Below, in pieces: positions 40,247 to 42,299 of a stretch of DNA of 42,299 bases. The translations under genes were made by a program, and so were the position numbers. The stretch's first letter is position 1. Each line of letters opens with the position of its first letter. The notes under the pieces are model-generated. The model did no database searches, was not told where the DNA came from, and saw nothing but the letters and a program-made list of their open reading frames with translations. Origin of the DNA: Lentilactobacillus diolivorans DSM 14421 (GTDB lineage Bacteria > Bacillota > Bacilli > Lactobacillales > Lactobacillaceae); assembly GCF_001434255.1 (NCBI RefSeq), contig NZ_AZEY01000104.1, forward strand, positions 30,719 to 73,017, written 5' to 3'.

Positions 40247-40594
40247 ATGTCAGAAAAGAAAATCATCAATGCATTGTCTTATTTTTCAATTGTTTTTGCA
40301 CCATTCATTTTTCCATTTATTGTTTGGCTGTTAACTGCGAACAATAAAGACGTTCATGAAACAGCCAAACACGCGTTTTTACTTCACTTAATTCCAGTAA
40401 TTCTTTCAATCCTTACATTAATGTTAGTTGGGATTATGGGACTTGCCACTAAACAGACCCAGGCAACTGCTATTATGTTCGTTATTTTAATCGTGTTAGT
40501 GGCCCTAGTTGACTTAAGCATGTTTGTTTACAACTTATATTTGGGAATTAAAATTCTGTTAAGCGACGAAAATGACGCCGATCAGATCTCATAA
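40247..40594 (+). CDS. DUF4870-like small membrane protein
   Basis: A 115-residue protein with three to four membrane helices and the layout of DUF4870 proteins: ALSYFSIVFAPFIFPFIVWLL, then the polar HETAKHAFLLHL, two more helices and a short charged tail LLSDENDADQIS. ATG 40247, 6 bases after GGAGGTC, is the correct start; an earlier in-frame TTG lies in the ribosome binding site. Function is unknown. It is followed by the branched terminator at 40639. Confidence 0.75.
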   Translation: MSEKKIINALSYFSIVFAPFIFPFIVWLLTANNKDVHETAKHAFLLHLIPVILSILTLMLVGIMGLATKQTQATAIMFVILIVLVALVDLSMFVYNLYLGIKILLSDENDADQIS

Positions 40595-40638
40595 AATAAC
40601 GAACTACAAATAAATCAACTTTACAAAATATAATTTAT

Positions 40639-40722
40639 AAAAAAACAGATTCCAATCACACAAATGACCAACTAGGACAACACCATCAGTCCAGTCATTC
40701 AGATAATTGAAATCTGTTTTTT
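40639..40722. terminator. Large branched terminator
   Basis: AAAAAACAGATTCCAAT (40639-40655) pairs with ATTGAAATCTGTTTTTT (40706-40722) with one mismatch. The 50-base interior folds again, as TGAC...GTCA enclosing GGAC/GTCC. A and T runs on both sides support bidirectional termination. The inner helix is more than a terminator needs, so it could also be an RNA 3' end. Confidence 0.7.
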
Positions 40723-40770
40723 ATTTTTCGGGACCTTAGTTCATTATAACCAAAGTCAAATCAATTTACG

Positions 40771-42156
40771 TTAATAATAAATAACAACTCGTTCGTTTGT
40801 ATGCGTATACTTCCAAACGCTCGGCATCTTTGATGGTGGATTATTTAAGCAACCATGAGAATGATATTGACCACGGGCACTTGGATTTCCATAAACTAAA
40901 GCCGGTTGCCATGGTGAATCATGAAGCCCAACACCAGACATTGTGATTGGCTCCCAGTAGCCAACCGGAGAAGCATATTTCGAACCATCACTATTTTTAC
41001 CACGTAAGGTCGCGTGACGTTGACGATACATAATGTAGTAAGAGCCCTTTGGTGTCGCATTACCACCAGTCAATGTTCCAGACATAATCGGTACTTTAAC
41101 CTTTAACTTACCATCTTTATAAACGTATTCTTCCAAGTTCTTCAAATCAACAGCCACATAAGTCTTACCAACACCCTTAGTACCGTAACCAGTCCCAACA
41201 GCATAATTGCTCAATTTAAGTGTTGCTGAATCCTGTTTTTGAAGATTTTTCAAAATTGCGTTTGAAAGTGTCGTTTGATTAATCTTCCAGCCATACGTTC
41301 CACCAGCCGCAATTCTAACTCGTTTAGGCGCCGTAATCGTTAACGACTTACCAGCTGTGTCTACTTTAGCAGCAAATTTGGCAACCCAGTTTTTAATTTT
41401 TACTGAATTAAACTTATATTTACCAGTCGCAGTCGGTTGGCCATCCGTTAGCCAATTTTTAGCAATAAAATGGTACGTTTTATTGTAAGTTCGCAATGTC
41501 ACGGTATTTTTCAGAGCCTGTCGTAATTGTTTCTTCTGATTAACAATCGTTGTACTGGTTGGTGTTGCGGAGACTTCCTTTTTCATCTTCACAGAAATCA
41601 TTAAATTATCTTTAGCTTGTTTCTTAAAAGATTTAACCATTGCTGCTTTATCAAGTTCGTTTCCTTGTTTACCCTTTTTAACAACTAACTTTTGGTTTTT
41701 CAAAAGGACTTTTGAATCACTTGTTGGTGTCCGGTCAGTGTTAATTTGATCGATTCGATTTTTAAATTGCGGCAATAACGTCTTAATTCTATAAGCATAT
41801 TGCTTAGTCGAAACGTCTGACTTGGCATTTAATTTTTTGGAAGTAATTAACCCCATTGAACTGCGATCTTTGAATAATTGCTTAACATCACTTTGGTTAA
41901 TTTTAATTCGTGAATTACGAACAACTAAATAATTGCCATTCTCATCAATATGGGTATTATTCAACTTCTTAGTAGCCTGGGCTACTGTTAACCCTGAAAC
42001 ATCAACATTATTAATTTTTGTAAATTTAAAATGATTCTGAAAGTAGATATGTGATCCGATAAATCCACCAAAAACCAGCAGGACAAGGACCAACAGACTT
42101 CGCTTCAATAGCGATCCCTTGTGCTTCTTCCTGCTAAACTTTTCTTTTCGTGACAC
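40771..42156 (-). CDS. YkuD-type L,D-transpeptidase with N-terminal anchor
   Basis: A 461-residue protein starting at GTG 42156 behind AAGGGGG. A basic N-terminus and one membrane helix (about 18-40) anchor it outside the membrane. Residues about 50-320 hold two VanW/PG_binding_4-like modules (FTKINNVDVSGLTVAQATKKL). The catalytic YkuD domain spans about 335-461: YVAVDLKNLEEYVY, MSGTLTGGNATPKG, GLHDSPW and YHSHGCLNNP with nucleophile C436 and its neighbouring histidine. It should make or edit 3-3 peptidoglycan cross-links, or attach proteins to the wall, in a beta-lactam-tolerant way. Confidence 0.88.
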   Translation of the reverse strand: MSRKEKFSRKKHKGSLLKRSLLVLVLLVFGGFIGSHIYFQNHFKFTKINNVDVSGLTVAQATKKLNNTHIDENGNYLVVRNSRIKINQSDVKQLFKDRSSMGLITSKKLNAKSDVSTKQYAYRIKTLLPQFKNRIDQINTDRTPTSDSKVLLKNQKLVVKKGKQGNELDKAAMVKSFKKQAKDNLMISVKMKKEVSATPTSTTIVNQKKQLRQALKNTVTLRTYNKTYHFIAKNWLTDGQPTATGKYKFNSVKIKNWVAKFAAKVDTAGKSLTITAPKRVRIAAGGTYGWKINQTTLSNAILKNLQKQDSATLKLSNYAVGTGYGTKGVGKTYVAVDLKNLEEYVYKDGKLKVKVPIMSGTLTGGNATPKGSYYIMYRQRHATLRGKNSDGSKYASPVGYWEPITMSGVGLHDSPWQPALVYGNPSARGQYHSHGCLNNPPSKMPSVWKYTHTNERVVIYY

Positions 42157-42243
42157 TTTGCAGCCCCCTTATGAACATAAGTTTGTCTTTATTTTACGAG
42201 ATTTATCAATGACAATCTACCAATTATTCCCGCATTAATGAGA

Positions 42244-42299
42244 TGTCAAGGGCAGTTTAAAAATGTAGGTTTTCGGCAGAAAGAAATGTAGGTTTTCGG
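42244..42299 (+). mobile_element. Probable left end of an IS21-family element
   Basis: The sequence begins TGTCAAGGGCAG at 42244. It then has a 16-base direct repeat AAATGTAGGTTTTCGG at 42261-42276 and 42284-42299, with a 23-base period. IS21-family elements start with TG and carry several such short repeats inside their ends, which IstA binds. No transposase gene is in the window, so this needs the flanking sequence. Confidence 0.45.

Overview
The window looks like a chromosomal segment of a low-GC (about 40 percent) Gram-positive bacterium of the family Lactobacillaceae. I infer this from strong Shine-Dalgarno sequences, frequent TTG and GTG starts, and secreted SH3/S-layer-like proteins. 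A DUF2316 protein, a sedolisin, a LexA box of the Bacillus/Lactobacillus type and TTGACA/TATAAT promoters also fit. A heterofermentative genus near Lentilactobacillus, Secundilactobacillus or Levilactobacillus is my best guess, but no rRNA or other marker is present to settle it. I see no tRNA or rRNA gene and no CRISPR array.

Layout. 1-1240: 3' part of a frameshifted IS110-family transposase, a long hairpin, and a first copy of a structured repeat. 1262-4644: a CzrA-like ArsR regulator, a repeat array, then an old-yellow-enzyme gene followed by two paralogous GNAT acetyltransferases. 4679-6251: an internally duplicated 8-helix membrane protein, and a two-gene operon (YolD-like plus unknown) behind a promoter with a LexA box. 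6324-11917: HIT hydrolase, membrane glycerophosphodiester phosphodiesterase, secreted sedolisin (S53) protease and HAD phosphatase, all on the minus strand. 12303-15011: alcohol dehydrogenase and lactaldehyde-type aldehyde dehydrogenase with cre-like sites. 15420-18350: a small secreted protein, thioredoxin-type ArsC, a SerA-like dehydrogenase with ACT domain, and a divergent hexapeptide acetyltransferase. 18553-23034: UvrD-like helicase, zinc-ribbon membrane protein, second full structured repeat, and SGNH esterase. 23157-27906: P2-type cation ATPase and aspartase. 28222-30603: DUF3862-type lipoprotein, the largest repeat array, and a TetR plus NAD(P)H-quinone-reductase-like pair. 30756-33720: a transglycosylase-like/amidase cell-wall hydrolase and an S-layer-like secreted protein. 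33807-42156: DUF2316, MenA-like UbiA prenyltransferase, TetR and divergent MMPL exporter, SDR, DUF4870 and an L,D-transpeptidase. The last 56 bases look like the end of an IS21-type element.

The most unusual content is a family of structured intergenic repeats (1048-1231, 1715-2099, 21858-22039, 26201-26436, 28853-29390, perhaps a relic at 18361-18438). Each intact copy is 110-112 nt and folds as P1-GGTTA-P2-AGA-P3-loop-P3'-GGC(A/C)-P2'-T-P1'. The helices differ in sequence between copies but stay paired, while the internal-loop bases are kept. Some copies end in a conserved 3' tail with an intrinsic terminator, making about 183 nt. Two copies are followed by tandem 83-93 bp units that repeat only the 3' half. 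All clear copies lie on the same strand. I do not recognise the family; it resembles BOX elements of pneumococcus in its modular build.

Most other genes form ordinary one- to three-gene transcription units separated by clear intrinsic terminators. Start sites were re-chosen from ribosome binding sites in about a dozen genes, as noted in the entries.
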